Assembly: GCA_033558025.1 (NCBI GenBank)
Contig: JAUCEF010000004.1
Location: 62,001 to 126,000, forward strand
Direction: 5' to 3'
DNA from: Phytophthora sp. 'mugwort'
Lineage: Eukaryota > Oomycota > Peronosporomycetes > Peronosporales > Peronosporaceae
Length of the DNA: 64,000 nucleotides
Numbering within the stretch: position 1 is the first letter of the stretch; every line of letters begins with the position of its first letter. Both the position numbers and the translations under genes were made by a program. Positions 43,787-56,379 of this stretch are shown here, piece after piece. The notes under the pieces are model-generated. The model saw only the letters and a list, made by a program, of their open reading frames with translations, did not search any database and was not told the DNA's origin.

Positions 43787-43861
43787 GACCCAACTGCGAA
43801 TAACGAATCTGCTCTGCGAATAACGAATCTGCTCTGCGGATTCGTTATACGTAGTTGGGTC
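43787..43861. repeat. Inverted repeat with internal 20-bp direct repeat
   Basis: Outer arms 43787-43809 and 43839-43861 are complements with two mismatches (start GACCCAACTGCG). Inside, CTGCGAATAACGAATCTGCT occurs twice back to back at 43794-43813 and 43814-43833. Same plan as the structure at 34.1 kb: inverted arms around a short tandem repeat. Confidence 0.85.
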
Positions 43862-44415
43862 GGGTGCGACGTATAGTTGCTGTTGCGTATAACTTCAACT
43901 TTCAACATGCTTATGTGTTCGATTATTCCTTGATTCTTTGTTGGCTCAATCTACCTTACATAAGTCGAATCTTATATAAGGAATAAAGCGTGGAGGCAGA
44001 AGTGGTACCAATTCTATCCATATGAGTTGCGGGGTTCGAATAGAAGAAAAGCTCTTACATCTTCAATACGAGCACTTCAACTTGACATCGCATAAAACAA
44101 AACGCATAGATATTTAATGCAAAAGCGAATGATATTCGTTTAATGATATATGTAAGCCGGAGCTATTCTAACGACAACGTAGGTTCGATAGCGGCTGGTC
44201 TCCCTCGTGCTTTTCGATTTACGAAAACCTTCTTCTACTCTGGCGCTCCAGAACGGGTTATCCTGCTGACCGCAAGCATATTATTAAGTGAACACACACT
44301 CCCTACATATTCCAAGAACGACAAGGACAAGTCTTATCCTCTAGGTTGATTTTCATCCGTCTACAGTCTGGTCTTTGATTTCCATAAGAGTTATGTTCCG
44401 CTTACTGGACGCCGA
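43862..44415. other. Unassigned sequence
   Basis: About 550 bases, AT-rich, with no recognised feature. Confidence 0.35.
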
Positions 44416-44622
44416 TCATAGCTTCTTCCAGGTCACAGTTGCGTCAGAAGGAATCGTCGGATCTTCACGTTCCAAAACAACCGGCGGGTTCGCACCGCTC
44501 ACCTTCCAGTAAAAACTGAATAGTAGTGCGTTGGGGTTGAACTGTCCAGAGACAGTTACGTTTATGGAGAAACTTAACTCGATCACATGCAAAGCGCGTG
44601 GGTCTCGCGGCGCTTTGTTCGT
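44416..44622 (-). pseudogene. Unidentified beta-rich protein fragment
   Basis: A 68-codon open stretch on the minus strand with convincing protein character: VIELSFSINVTVSGQFNPNA, then LLFSFYWKVSGANPPVVLER and PSDATVTWKKL before the stop. Alternating hydrophobic strands and a VTVSGQF motif suggest a beta-sandwich. Two stops in frame lie directly upstream (44623-44628), so it is broken or an exon end. I do not know the family. Confidence 0.35.
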
Positions 44623-45239
44623 CTATTAGCTGAACTTGACCGTCTACGTAATCTTTGACTTCAGTTTGTTACGCTGTTGTTAAGACAAGTCGTTGTGCGA
44701 CTGCTGAAACAAGCACGGAATTGTTTACAAAACCCCTCGGTCGACAGCGCACGGCGCTTGGCCACCTGCACGACCCCTCTTTACCTCCATACCATATCGA
44801 CAGCGACGGAGCACTCATCGTTGACAAGATCACACTGAGGTGGATTCAGACTTTATGGAGGCCCATCGTGTCATCTTGCGGCCACGGTCAAGCGGGAGAG
44901 AATACCGAGAAAAAAAACAAGAAATAGGGACAAACAAACCGATCGTTAGCATTTCGCGATTAGGCAAGGCCGCTAGCCGAAACGGTTCCCGTCACGTGTT
45001 CATACACATTAACTTCAATCTATTTCAGAAGTCCAACCAGCTTTATCAGGGCAAAAAGGTATAGTCTTGCTTGAACGTTTCGTTGAACGTATCCACTCGA
45101 TTGTTTGCCGACGCATACCCTGGCGGATCCAGTACACCCCCTAGTTCGAACAACAACGCGTCCAGCCATTGTTTTTCGAAGTACGCAGCAAACCGTATTA
45201 GCAATGGATCTTAGTTCCAAGTACTAACAGCCTTTTCAA

Positions 45240-46030
45240 CCACAATATAAATTCATCAGCACCACGCACGAAATGCATCAGGTATAAGTACCTGAAAACC
45301 ATCGAAATCTTCTTTCCGACAAATCCAGATACATGTTCTCCAACGTTCTTTACTACATGAGAAACACCATTTTATCAGGGTTGCGAGTCTTCGAAGTCAT
45401 CGTCGCGACCACTGCATGCATCCGCCATACAGTAGCGAACCTCAGGAAATTCTCCGGCGACCTCGTGATACATATCAAATGCTCTTCTAGCACCATCTGA
45501 ATAACCTATCACCTGTGAGGTTATAAACATCGCGACAGGATGAAAACTTCTTGCATGAACAGAGATTCCTACAACGACGGTAGGGTATCCAGATGGATTG
45601 AGCTTGAATGTAGCGTGATTTGCGCGCTAGCATGTCGTAATGTCTTCCGAATTAAAGTCGTTGTCACTCCAACGATGAGAGGATGAGCGTCGGACCCGTC
45701 ACAGAGGATTGGTTTACCTTCTTCAAGCTTGTAGCCGAATATGAAGGGCTCGATATCACTAGTTCCGTCATGTAATTTGACTCCGGCAGCAAAACATTTC
45801 ATGTCCTCCACGAAATATGTCTCTTTCATCTGGTCAGCTTGTAGTGCGCAATAAGTGCTGAACCGGGCTTAACTTGGGTGCTGCACTACGCTCAGGCTCG
45901 AAGCGATCGAGGATATCGTTCCTAATTCGTTTTGGCTTTGCGCCAGGTCTGACAAACAGCGTCGCATAAGGCTTCACACGGAGTGTCAATTTCGTCGTTT
46001 TGGTGAGGCTAAGCTGTATCGTGCGACTCA
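45240..46030 (-). pseudogene. Mutator-like (MULE) transposase remnant, second locus
   Basis: Minus strand. An N-terminal part reads KPKRIRNDILDRFEPERSAA; a middle part FIFGYKLEEGKPILCDGSDA and HPLIVGVTT; then HATFKLNPSGYPTVVVGISV, HARSFHPVAMFITSQ and YCMADACSG, which follow the DATFKLN-block and next catalytic region of oomycete MULE transposases (the first Asp is His-Ala here). Further down VVKNVGEHVSGFVGKKISMV is legible. Frame changes and stops are frequent. It is a different MULE family from the copy at 32 kb, judging by the wording. Confidence 0.62.
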
Positions 46031-46289
46031 CTGCAGAAGACATCGCTCTTGCTTGTTGTCTGGCATGTAAGCATTTTTGCTCGCAACGAACATTTCTCGT
46101 CAGAAAATCTACTGCATGCAGCCGACTTGCAAACCAATAGTCGATCGAGCATCTTATGAAACTCCAAATTCAAATCGCACTGCTGACACGTCACAACTTT
46201 CGTAACATTTGACTTAAAGATATCCATCCACTTATTCAGGCCTGTCTCACTTAGCCCAGCAGATATTTGAGTCCAGTAGTAAGGTCATT

Positions 46290-47127
46290 TCTCCATTTCG
46301 CGCACGTTGGCTTCAGGCTCAAATCGGCAATCGCAAATTCGTGAATGGATGGCGTGTAGCAGGAATTGTCACATATGTTACTCCAAAATACCATTTTCAG
46401 AGGTCACGAAGATCATTGGCCGGCAAGCATTTTCGTCGCTTTGTCTCGTGTGCTGTTCTACCTTTTTGTGGGTTGGTCACACCAGAAGTGCGTTTGCCCA
46501 GCCCGCGTCCAGAACGTGCTTTCTGGTTTACTCGAGCACGCCAAGTGGTTCGTCTTGCCGACAATCCCCGCTGGTCTCTCACAAGGCCAATGATGCGTTC
46601 TCGTTCCTTCCACCACGACATGACTTTTTAATATTCGCGTTAGCCGTTTGAGCTCGAAATATGTCGGGAAATTCTTTAACGGCTTGCGCGAGCAGACCCT
46701 TGCTGCCACGCGTTTCCTTCATCGTCAACAGCCACCGAACGACTTTTGTCGCTGTTTGAGCGTTATGACGACCAGATGTACACGGCGCTGGGCCGGGCTT
46801 GTTTATCGTTCATGTCCATTGGTGCTATGCGGGAATTACATTCGTCTACCGATGCCTGTGTTCCCTCGGATTCAACATTGGACGTTTCGCTGCGCGTAAC
46901 GCTCACGATGCCGGGCATCTCCGCACGTGGCGATACAATCGCGCACTCTTCAGCCTCGGGACCTTGGCATCCACGACAAAAGTTCGGTTGACCAAAGCAT
47001 GTTTTTCTACGGCTGTGCTGCAGAACGGATTTATACTGATGTTGCAAACAGGGCATGATTGAACTCTACCAACAGGTCGGCCACACCCACCACAAGGATT
47101 TTTCGTCGACAATTTTGCCCCACGCAT
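46290..47127 (-). pseudogene. N-terminal part of a Tigger-type transposase with zinc finger
   Basis: On the minus strand the frame at 47127 has paired cysteines CGGCGRPVGRVQSCPVCNIS then INPFCSTAVEK, a small zinc-binding module, followed in other frames by WLLTMKETRGSKGLLAQAVK and FPDIFRAQTANANIKKSCRG. This layout (Cys-rich finger, then a helix-rich block) precedes the DETHF domain in some oomycete Tigger-like transposases such as family B at 40.7 kb. The DDE part is not present here. Assignment is inference from remembered architecture. Confidence 0.45.
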
Positions 47128-49109
47128 AGCTTAGTGTTGTTCTCGTACTCTAGCATTTCTTGGTTAAGTAAAATTGAGTAGTTAGACATCTGCAGTGCTG
47201 TCGTCGCTACTGCTAAACCACTCGTTTCTCAACCATGCGGGAATACTATTTTGTAATCTAGAAAATTTTAAGCATTAAAAAAACGGTAAATATTGCAGTC
47301 ATTGTATTTGTTTTTTTGGTTTTTACTACGCGTGGTGGACCCTGCCAGAACACAATCCTTAATCGATTTTTGCACGAGAGCGGGCTTGAAACAAGCAGCA
47401 GACCAGGAGGTCCACTGCACCAAATTCGTGAACCAATGTGAGACTAATTGTGAACTCGACAAGCATGTTCTCACACTAATTAGAATCATTAGGGATCCGG
47501 ACCAAAGGATCGTGGGGGGTCGCAGCTCTAGCGTGGAGGGGGCTCATATCAAAAGAGCAGGTGTTTTGTATCCCAACCGTCGAAAGTGTCAGGACAGCGC
47601 CACATTCAGCCCCAGCTGACGAAACATTCTTTGATCCGATAAACGGTCAAAAGCCACCAGTGCAAACAACGGATCTTCGTCGAATCGTCTTGAACATATT
47701 CTGCGGAAGCAGTTTACGCAAGCTTTGTTCGAACGTAGGGCGTGCGATGTTCGTCGGGTTGACCACGGTAAACGGGATAATGTTGGAAGTACTACCAGTA
47801 AATATGCTAGCACACCCGCATCTATTAATTTAATCTACTATTTGCTTTCCTCAAGTCTGCTATGATCAAACATGTTCGATTTCAATTGGCGGACGAAAGG
47901 GGAGTGCTAATGCTACTACCAAGATACCCAAGCACCAATGCATGATACACTTTCCACCTAAAACACGGAGGAGCCTTATGAACATATGAATCGCCACGCC
48001 GAAGTGTCGCCGATGTATCGTGTAGTTAAACGGTGCAACTTTACAGGACAAAATAAGCTGTTTTAACGACAAACAGTGCGACTATGATGAAGGGTCCAGA
48101 GTTGCACCAACGCCAATTTTTTCTAAGCCCGCGGTACACAGTTCTTCGAACTGCGAACAGAAATGCAGTGAGACTAGTTGATGGATGACACTAATGTTAC
48201 CGTTAGACTAATTGCCGTTGTCACATAGTGAACAGGTACAACAGCATTTGCGACAGCAACCTCTAGGGCGACATGCATGCTTGCGAAATGAAGTATCGAT
48301 AGTAATACTCTGGAAGTGAAAGCCAAAACTGAGAATTATTGAGGTTGCCTATCGCTGCAGACTATCGCTACAGACTATCGCTATTATACACACATCCCAC
48401 ATCTTCCGGTTGAACGAAAGCAGTCAGGCCGGTGCGTTGCAGCTTCACAGATTAAAAACGCTTATCGCACCCCGTCTAAATAATTGACCAATTTGCAGAG
48501 CTTACGGCGCCAAAACGCGATAGCGGCTGGTGCTTAGACTGTGTCTACCTGCGTGTTAGGCTCGCTGGACTCTATGGGGCATATGCAACACGCTTCGGAA
48601 TGTTGAGCCGTTCCACACGCTGGAGTTATTCCAGACAAGCCGCAAGGGTACGGGACTTGACAGTGAGAGCGGCGCTCAGGCGGGCTTCCATGGATGCGTA
48701 GCGCCGCACTAGGGGCGGCGGGTGCCAGGCATGGCCAGCGTGGAGTACTGCAGATGCGCTCCAGGTAGGATAGATCGTCCAGCAGTGACTTGTCCTTCTC
48801 GTGTTCCCGCTGAGAAAGAAAATAACATCGGAGATTGTGCATCGATACCGTTCCGCATGCAAGCCCTCTCCAGTTCAACATACCGCTTCACCATTGCTGC
48901 TGTGCTGCTGGGCCGGTGGGATGCTTTTGTAGTATAGGAGCCAACGGATCACTGGTCGTAGTATGGCACACAGATGCAGCGACGAGAATGTTGCAACTTT
49001 CAGTACGTTTGGCTTGCTCAACTCTGCGTCGTTATTTCTGCATTCGGCTCTTACCCAAGCCTTGCCGATAAAGTATCACTCAACCATCGACCGTACCGTC
49101 AGCTCTCGT
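47128..49109. other. Unassigned sequence
   Basis: About 2 kb. Plus-strand frames at 47293-47833 are open but unrecognised. An imperfect 13-base tandem repeat of CAGACTATCGCT lies at about 48352-48382. Possibly old retroelement sequence. Confidence 0.35.
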
Positions 49110-49560
49110 TTGTGCATTCTCATACTTCGATCAAGCCCTGGTAGCGATAGATGGCATGCATGTTCCAATGATTACGGCAAAAAGTGGACGATATGGAGCG
49201 ATTCCGAAACCGAGAGGGCTGGACTTATATCGACGTCCTACTTGCATCGGACTGGCAGCTGAACATCGCCTTCATGCATCCGTAAGCTGAAGTTGCTGCT
49301 CATGTCTCGGTAGTGTTAACACACAGCAAGTTTCTTCAAGGCTTGCCTGATCACATGTATGGATTAGCCGATGCTGTATATGCACTCGGCTCCAATTGCT
49401 CACGCGATATCATGTCGTTTGGGACCTTCACAAAATATTGGCTGAAGTCACCTGCATGGGAAAGAGCTGTTCAACTTGCGCCATGCAAAAAGCCAGGATC
49501 GAAGTTGAGCGTTTGTTCGGGAGTCTTAATTGCTCGGGTCCCTGTAGAGTGATTTTGTAG
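49110..49560 (+). pseudogene. Harbinger/PIF-type transposase remnant
   Basis: Plus strand, several frames: ALVAIDGMHVPMITA (first Asp block; usual form AxDGTHVP), REGWTYIDVLLASDWQLNIA (second region), HSKFLQGLPDHMYGLADAVY (second Asp, usual GDAAY; here ADAVY) and, after a one-base slip near 49490, NLRHAKS then RIEVERLFGSL, the Glu block. Order and wording fit DDE_Tnp_4 proteins. A relative of its middle part is duplicated at 10.7 kb. Inactive. Confidence 0.7.
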
Positions 49561-50379
49561 TTGTAAATATATTGTCTTAGCTTTTGCTTGGTTGCATAAC
49601 TACATGTGACGTTGCGACAATGCAAATTTGGCAGGGGCCTTAGAAGGCTAATATGGAAGCAGACGCTGCCCGAGAAGCCGAGCGACGGATGCAAAACGGC
49701 AAAAGAAGCTGTTGGCAATGATGCTAAGGCTGGTGTGAAATCAATCATTCATGAAGGCTGCTGATAACTTCCTTTTAAAGACAAGTTGGTAATTTGGGAG
49801 CTAGACAACGACGCTCTCAATGGTAGCGAAACCCATCGGGATCTATAACCCAGCTTGTAGGTTGGCTCCATTTAACGGCTGATGCAAGGCGTTCAAATAC
49901 AACCGCACTAATATTGTCGTTCCTCCTACGCACTAGTTGCGCCGAGCTAGTATATCACCTTTCTCAAGCGTCAATCGACTCCGTACTGTTCACGACCTCG
50001 TCTTATCTCTTCTCGCTTCGCCACAGCCATGCGGAACGGGGCGGTGGCCAATGCGGGACAAGGTGGTGGAAATCAGTGGACAATATGGATCGGGGCGATG
50101 AAAATGAGACGAGCTCGCGAAATCGGTTTTGAAGAGTCGATTGCCAGATTGTTAAGAAACTGACTGCTGTGTGGTGCGTCCCGTTAGCCATCTATAACCT
50201 AATAGGCCTTGTATGCTATCCACATCGTATTGGTCATCCAATGATGCCGATTGCTTGTAGTCTTGAGGCCACATGATAGCCGTCGCGATTCCGATACCGT
50301 TGGTCGATTCGCAGATTATCCGGTGGCCGCGACAAACGGTTGAAGGTGTCCGGATAGACGATGCTTCATCGGCTCTCCC
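49561..50379. other. Unassigned sequence next to gypsy scrap
   Basis: About 800 bases with no recognised motif. The right part may continue the Ty3/gypsy remnant at 50.4 kb. Confidence 0.35.
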
Positions 50380-50870
50380 TGTCGATATTTTCTGCATTTA
50401 CTGCAGCCTCACCAGCGCCAGCCTGGTCTCATTCGAGCAGGGCCCAGGCGACAAACACCCTCCGCAATGGTCTGGAGAACTACATGACAAAGCGATTGAA
50501 CGTCGCTGGGGCATTTGACAGCTCTTGTGGCACCACCGGCAACTACGCCAGCATTCCGGCTGGGATACGCACCGCTTTGAGTGGGATATCGCTCGCGCGA
50601 ATTAGGATATTGTAACAGTCATCTATCTGATCTAGGGTGTTGAGCAACATCCAACCCGCCATGTTGATGAACCGAACATCCTTGCGCAGTATTGGTGTCT
50701 CTGTTGGTACCGTCGCACTGTTCAGCTTAATGGAAGCGTGAACCAGGCGACACATTTCTTTCATTTTTTTACGACCGGAGAAGGGGCGGGTTTGAGCCTC
50801 ACGCATCATGTCTGCCTTCACCTTAACGGCCTAGAAGACATCAATGACCTCGCCCTGCTCGTGTGGCAAT
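50380..50870 (-). pseudogene. Ty3/gypsy reverse transcriptase fragment
   Basis: Minus strand, two frames. RLVHASIKLNSATVPTETPI, then DVRFINMAGWMLLNTLDQID and NILIRASDIPLKAVRIPAGM, then LPVVPQELSNAPATFNRFVM. These follow the fingers/palm order of gypsy reverse transcriptases; the last is the block normally reading MPQGLSNAPATFNR. The YxDD catalytic loop that should come next is not legible. Only about 150 residues survive; no LTR seen. Confidence 0.7.
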
Positions 50871-53035
50871 TGTCATTGTCTCATGACACAATACGTTGCG
50901 CCTGGCACGAGGGAAATACACGGGGTCCGCTGGGTTTTAAAAAAAATTAAAAGCATAGCGCTCGGCGCTCCGCTTCTTGATGTCTTTCAAGCCATCCTTG
51001 TCTATGATTGACGAAGAGTCCAACTGTTCGGAAGTTGGTTCAGGTCGTCTGAATACCAAACCCAGCGATTTCGCCGGCCTTCAGAACGGCCAGGAATCAC
51101 TTAGCAGGACGTCCATGAGTTGCAAAAGTTCTGACACCTCGAACAGCGGTACTGCGCGACTCCACGCGACGTGTCCCGTTCGCGCCTTTGAAGACGTGAT
51201 AGCTGTCGGGCGACGCCCGTGGAACTTGAGAGCTCTGCTCTAGGCCAGACTCAGTGGCCTTGGGATGATATTCCACCGTCTTTCGAGAAACCAGACCTGG
51301 CGCGGAACTTTGCTACCCACGCTCAGAGAAGTCATATCGCCTCGTGCTCGGGGTCAGCACGACGGCATGTTGTACTCCGTTACCTGCCTCTTGGGTGTGG
51401 AACTGTTTACCCACCGCAGGCGATTTTGACGTCGCCTTCGGCAGCTCGATCCGTCGGTGCTGCAAGCGGTACTTCGTTATCCTCTTCATCGTGTGGAACT
51501 GTATAGCCCACATCGAAGGTGGTTTTGATGGCCTCCTCAGCAGGCTAAGACGTCGGTATTGCATGCATTACTCTGTTACTCGCTTGCGGGCCTAGGTTAT
51601 CCACCTGGAATGTACCCGTCGACATTTCCACAGTCGCGGCACCGGGGTGCGACGACTCCGAGTTGTGAGGCGCTCTCTCGTCGTCTGGCTCGCGCAGGCC
51701 TCTGCCTTGCGAATGCGCGGGGAGGAAGCCCAGTCCACGCACCTAAACTTCGGCTGACCACGGGTTCTGTTCGCGGTGAACGATGTATCATGGCCTGCTG
51801 TGATGCTTTTCGCAAATCTTTTCCGGGGAACCCCTGTTACGGGGGCGACTCCAGTGTCTCCATCGGACATTCGTGTGTTCTTTGCAGCCATCGTTGGCTA
51901 CTGGGACGTCGTCTTCATGGTGTCGGACAGGCCCTTTGCTCTACCACTAAGCTTCAAAAGCGCAAAGGCTACGCGGAGCCGCTTGTATTAGATGAGACCA
52001 GCTCTCATCGCGATCTCAACTCGGATCCAGATGTAGAGGTTATATTCTTCCTTGCCTTCAAACGCAGGAACCACCATCAGTAGAGGCCTGAGTCCAGGAT
52101 ACTTTGGTTGAGCCAGGTGTGCCTGTATGCTACTCAGAATATGGGTAATCGGCCCACACGCATAGGATGTCAATCGCATTCACGCGAGCGACCGGTTCGG
52201 CCGGCGCCGGCGCCGCGAAAAGGGTTTTCAAATCAAAGCTCCACTTGGGGAAACTCACTGCGTCTATTGTGGTTCGCTTCTAGAGTCCACTGATAATGCA
52301 GGTAATCTATCTACTCACGTAGGCGTGGATTGACCACTAATGCTAGCAAGCGTGGCGGGATCACATAGCACCTTGCACGATGAAGTGTGCAGCGGAGAAT
52401 ACACACTTTGTGTGAACAGCCATCACCATTCCCGGTCTGAAAACGACTAGTTACAAAAGTAAGGTAGATTTACGATTGAACCTATACAATTTTATTCATT
52501 ATTTTGGATTGAAATGCAAACTATAAGATAATTATAGTGGACGTAGAGAATCGCCAATTGGGCTCCAACACAACTGGTACATGTAAAGCATACCCGTTAT
52601 GTTGCCCGGTGCGGCAATAGATGTCCACAGCAAATGTCACCTCTGAGGAGTGACAAGCTACTACCAGCAGGTCGCGTTGTTGGCTGATTACTGTACTCGC
52701 CATAGTCACCGGTCCCCAACTTGATGGCGCCACAACTTTTTTCTAACTTTCGAACAACGTTTTTCTGTTGCGTTATTCGCTACGGGTTGAGACCATTTGA
52801 CTATTGTAGTGGCGCAATAGCCAATGCTAACGAAGTAATAAGATTATGAAAACATTGATTCACCAAAAGTCGGTATTGGTCATCTAGTTGCAGGGATAGG
52901 GGGCTTTTATAGCTTTTCATGCTTCGTCTGACAACCCATTCCGAAATTATACGAATAGTTCCATCTCTCCGTCATTTTAAATTATGAACAAAAATATAAC
53001 CTTCAAAAAGTAGCTATTTGTGATTATTTAGGGCC
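50871..53035. other. Unassigned sequence, possibly upstream gypsy remains
   Basis: About 2.2 kb. On the minus strand TTFDVGYTVPHDEED near 51500 and a partial repeat TVPHP near 51400 suggest an internally repeated acidic protein. A GC palindrome occurs near 52201-52218. No family assigned. Confidence 0.35.
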
Positions 53036-53039
53036 TAGA

Positions 53040-54160
53040 ACTGGAAGATGCGCGGTACCAAGTGGCAAACCAAGAGGTGCTTCAATCACAGCGTCGGTAG
53101 CGGTCTTCTTTGCGGCGACTATAGCCTCACGTTGAGCTTGGTGCTGTTTGGCTCTCTTGAAGAAGGCGTCCTCGAGCTTCTGCATTTTGTTGAAGTCTCC
53201 GATTCAAGTGAGGGTTTAAGGTTTAGCATTTTGCTCTCGCTCACCTTGTCCAGTAGGCGCCTAGTTTGCTGCCTAAGTCTGCCACCGACTTGGTGGGGTC
53301 GTTGGCAATGCGGTTCTTCACCGTCCCCTGTGTCACCTCGATAGGTTGATGTTCAGGGCGGTAAGGGTGTATAATACAGGAAATGACCGGGATGCTGTGC
53401 GATGCGGTTTGCTACATAGTTGACCCTGGGCTTTGAGGCCTACACCAGCTTCAACACATCTTTTTTTCTCCATCGACGTTTCCCAAGGAATCCCCTTCCT
53501 CAGCAGCCATGCAGAGATGTCCATCTGGTTGGTCCGCTTTTTTTAATTGGGAGAACACTTCTCTTGTCGTAAATTTGCTCCGTCAATGATGATATTGCAG
53601 GACCAATAGCTGCGCTGCCGAGTCTGGCACAGTTGATCAAACCACTACTCAAATCTAGGGCTATTACAATATTCATGGTAGTCTTAATCTGCGCGGGGTT
53701 CCAGTCGGGTTGCCAGCCTTTCAGCGTCCCTTTCACCCACTCTGCATTCAATCCTCCATTTTTACGTGCCCAACTCCGGTTCCGATTGTGCGCTAGCGCC
53801 TTCCCTTCCCGCTTTCTGTGTAGTGAATGCGGGCCTTAAGCAGCCATGTTCGCGACTTCGTATGGTGTTCGTTGACGTAGCTTTCGTCCAGATACACCTC
53901 GGAGCGCTTCTTGTACTTGTGGAGATCGCGGTTCCGCACCTTGGTGCACATGTATCGCTCACGGAAGCCAACGTTTGCATCACTCTCAGCAAGTCTGTGG
54001 CACGTTGGCCACGAAGAAAACCATAGCCAAGGCGGTTAAGCAGCCTGCAAATAGCGGGTCCGAGTAGCGCTGACCCGTGGCTCTTGTAGGTCATCGACGA
54101 TGTGCGCAGTCGTAGTAGGCTTCCTACGATAATTACTCTCCAACCCATCTGGTGAATATC
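53040..54160 (-). pseudogene. Tc1/mariner-IS630-type transposase remnant
   Basis: Minus strand. N- to C-terminal: LLQSDANVGFRERYMCTKVR, VYLDESYVNEHHTKSRTWLL (first Asp block of DDE_3 transposases, DESYxHEHH), later KKADQPDGHLCMAAEEGIPW with the KGIPW segment in another frame, YVANRIAQHPGHFLYYTPLP (third block, usually TPPYHxELQPIE), and SLDKVSESKML near the end. Frames shift repeatedly and the last catalytic region is disrupted. Different from the mariner copy at 30 kb. Confidence 0.62.
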
Positions 54161-54698
54161 AACTGCGGATTTCTCTGCGGATGGCCTTGGACGACCGGAG
54201 CGAGACTAGAAGGAGTCCGCGAACTTCTGGTCGTCTAATGGGAGCTGGCGCTCGAAATTGTGCTCTCAGCGTAATATGAAGCGCTCGCGCAGAGTCCCGG
54301 TCTGTAAGGACAACCCGTTGTCTTTTTCGACCTTGAGTTCGTCGTGAAGACGGACCAGATGATATTTTCCACCCGCCGAGAGTTCGTGTTTCGCGACTAA
54401 TACATTTGTTTTTCAGAGTGAGCCGATTTCAATGAGAGTTCCGGCAATCGATTCGGGGCGATCTCATGCGTACGTAATGTCGCACATTCTTCGAACGGAC
54501 ATCTGGGGCTTGCGGTATCTTAAATTTGATTGGTAATGTATTCTTCGTGGCCGATGACTTATGGCGAGTACAATAGCGTCCCACAGGCGTAAAATAAAAC
54601 TGATAAAGGACCGGTAAATTACGACATTGATTTCGGACAATTATGTAAATCTAAGATCATCACCTCAAGATATGAAACACAGGCTTAAAAACGCTTAA
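54161..54698. other. Gap before PIF/Harbinger element
   Basis: About 540 bases with no recognised frame. Confidence 0.4.
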
Positions 54699-54893
54699 GG
54701 GCCTGTTTGAATGCAATTTCTTATCGCGATCTTTTGAGAAAAAAACCTTTTTCGTGATATCAAAATCGCAATTTACTATGTTTGGAACCCTCGATGAAAA
54801 CTGCGAAATAGAAATGATAATCTAGGTGCTGTTTGCGATCTTCGTGGATCGCGGCGATCAAAAGACGGAGGCGACCTTTCACAGTTTAATTTC

Positions 54894-56245
54894 CAATGAG
54901 TAACAACGACGTCATGCTGGATTCAGATGATTGTGATGTTGATGACGCCGTCGTGAATGTTTTGGCCCTCGTCACAGGATATTATGGTAACATGTACTTC
55001 AAGAAAGAACCGCTCCACACGTCGTTCTTACTGGATCGAATTGGGTAGCTGAGCTAATCAAGTTCACAAGCTATCGCATGGCAACCTATTTTTTAAGCGC
55101 TTTTGTGTCGCTTTGGAAAACACAGATCCACCAAACAATTGGCCTCGGGTTAGTGCCGAGGAGAGGCTGCCATGTTTCTCTATTGCCTCTCTAAACACGC
55201 GTCCAACAGCGACCATCAAGAGCGATTTCAGCGTAACGGGGAAACAGTTCACCGGTTCGGTTTATCATTTTGATTTGACTGCTGCTAATTCTAACTATGT
55301 ATTGCCCGTCGCATAGGCACTTCCATCGAGTCTTGGATGCGGTGTATAATATGGCTTCCAGTTACCTTGTTCAACCAGGCACGCCATCCAAAATACTACA
55401 GCAAGAGCCAAAGTACGCCAAGCAGCTCAATTAATGTCGTCTTGCTTTTGATGAAGCACACATTCCTCCACATGTGCCGAGAGAGAAGGCGAAGCCTTTT
55501 CGTGATAGAACCGGAAAGCTTAGCCAGAACGTATTTGCAGCTTGTACGTTCGATATGCAGTTTGTTTATGTACTGTCGGGTTGGGAAGGTACAAAATTTG
55601 TGTTGCAACATGGTTTGAGAATTACCATGTTACAACACAAAATTCCGTAGAGTCGGCAGCAGACTTCACCGTGCTTGCCGACGCTAGACGGAAGGAATGC
55701 AGGGCCCCTCAAGGGCTGTTCGATCTAGGGATGCTGGGTACGGACTTTCAACGAACGTGATGACTCCGTATCGAGGAGTTCGATATCATTGGAATGAATG
55801 GGGTCAGGCCAACGAATGGTAAGAGTACTATTGAATGCGTTTGCAACTATCCTCCAGCTAATAATTTATTGCTATCGTAGACCTCGCAACTATAAGGAAC
55901 TGTAACATTTGAGGCATGCTCAGGCACGCAATGTCATCGAAAGAGCCATCGGCGTTTTAAAGCGACGATTTCCTATCCTAAGTGCCTTATAAAATTCTCA
56001 GTTGAAACGCAGGCAAAAATTGTAAGAGCGTGCTGAGTGCTTTACAATTTTATCCGTGTACAAAATGACTTGCCTGATGATCCGGAAAATGAACTGGAAG
56101 GAGATGATGACTCCGATGACGCCACGGATGAACCTCGTCCGGCCTTCGCTAAGACACAACCGGAACTTATCGAGAGGCAAGCAACATGCGCAAATAGACT
56201 CGGCGAAAATATGTGGGATACCTATAGAGCAATCCGAAATCTTTG
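54894..56245 (+). pseudogene. PIF/Harbinger transposase, decayed
   Basis: Starts at MSNNDVMLDSDDCDVDD; the N-terminal part continues with WVAELIKFTSYRMATYF after a frame change. A middle part is poorly kept (FDLGMLGTDFQR near 55720). The C-terminal Glu block is clear near 55915-55985: LRHAQARNVIERAIGVLKRR followed by FPIL, with a TAA just before it where a Phe or Tyr codon is expected. An acidic tail (DLPDDPENELEGDDDSDDAT) ends the frame. Many stops; inactive. Confidence 0.65.
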
Positions 56246-56379
56246 ATGTATTGCATATCTACACACACTTAGTCACGGGTCTCAAGCGGCCTGTTGGGCC
56301 ATGCATCACGCACAGATCCCACCTCCATAACAAGAAACCCTAACGCTTTCTATTCATCAAGCATCACATCAAACGCTTG

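Noticed and set aside
44025..44042. GGGGTTCGAAT resembling a tRNA B box
   Set aside because: No A box or acceptor stem upstream; isolated match.
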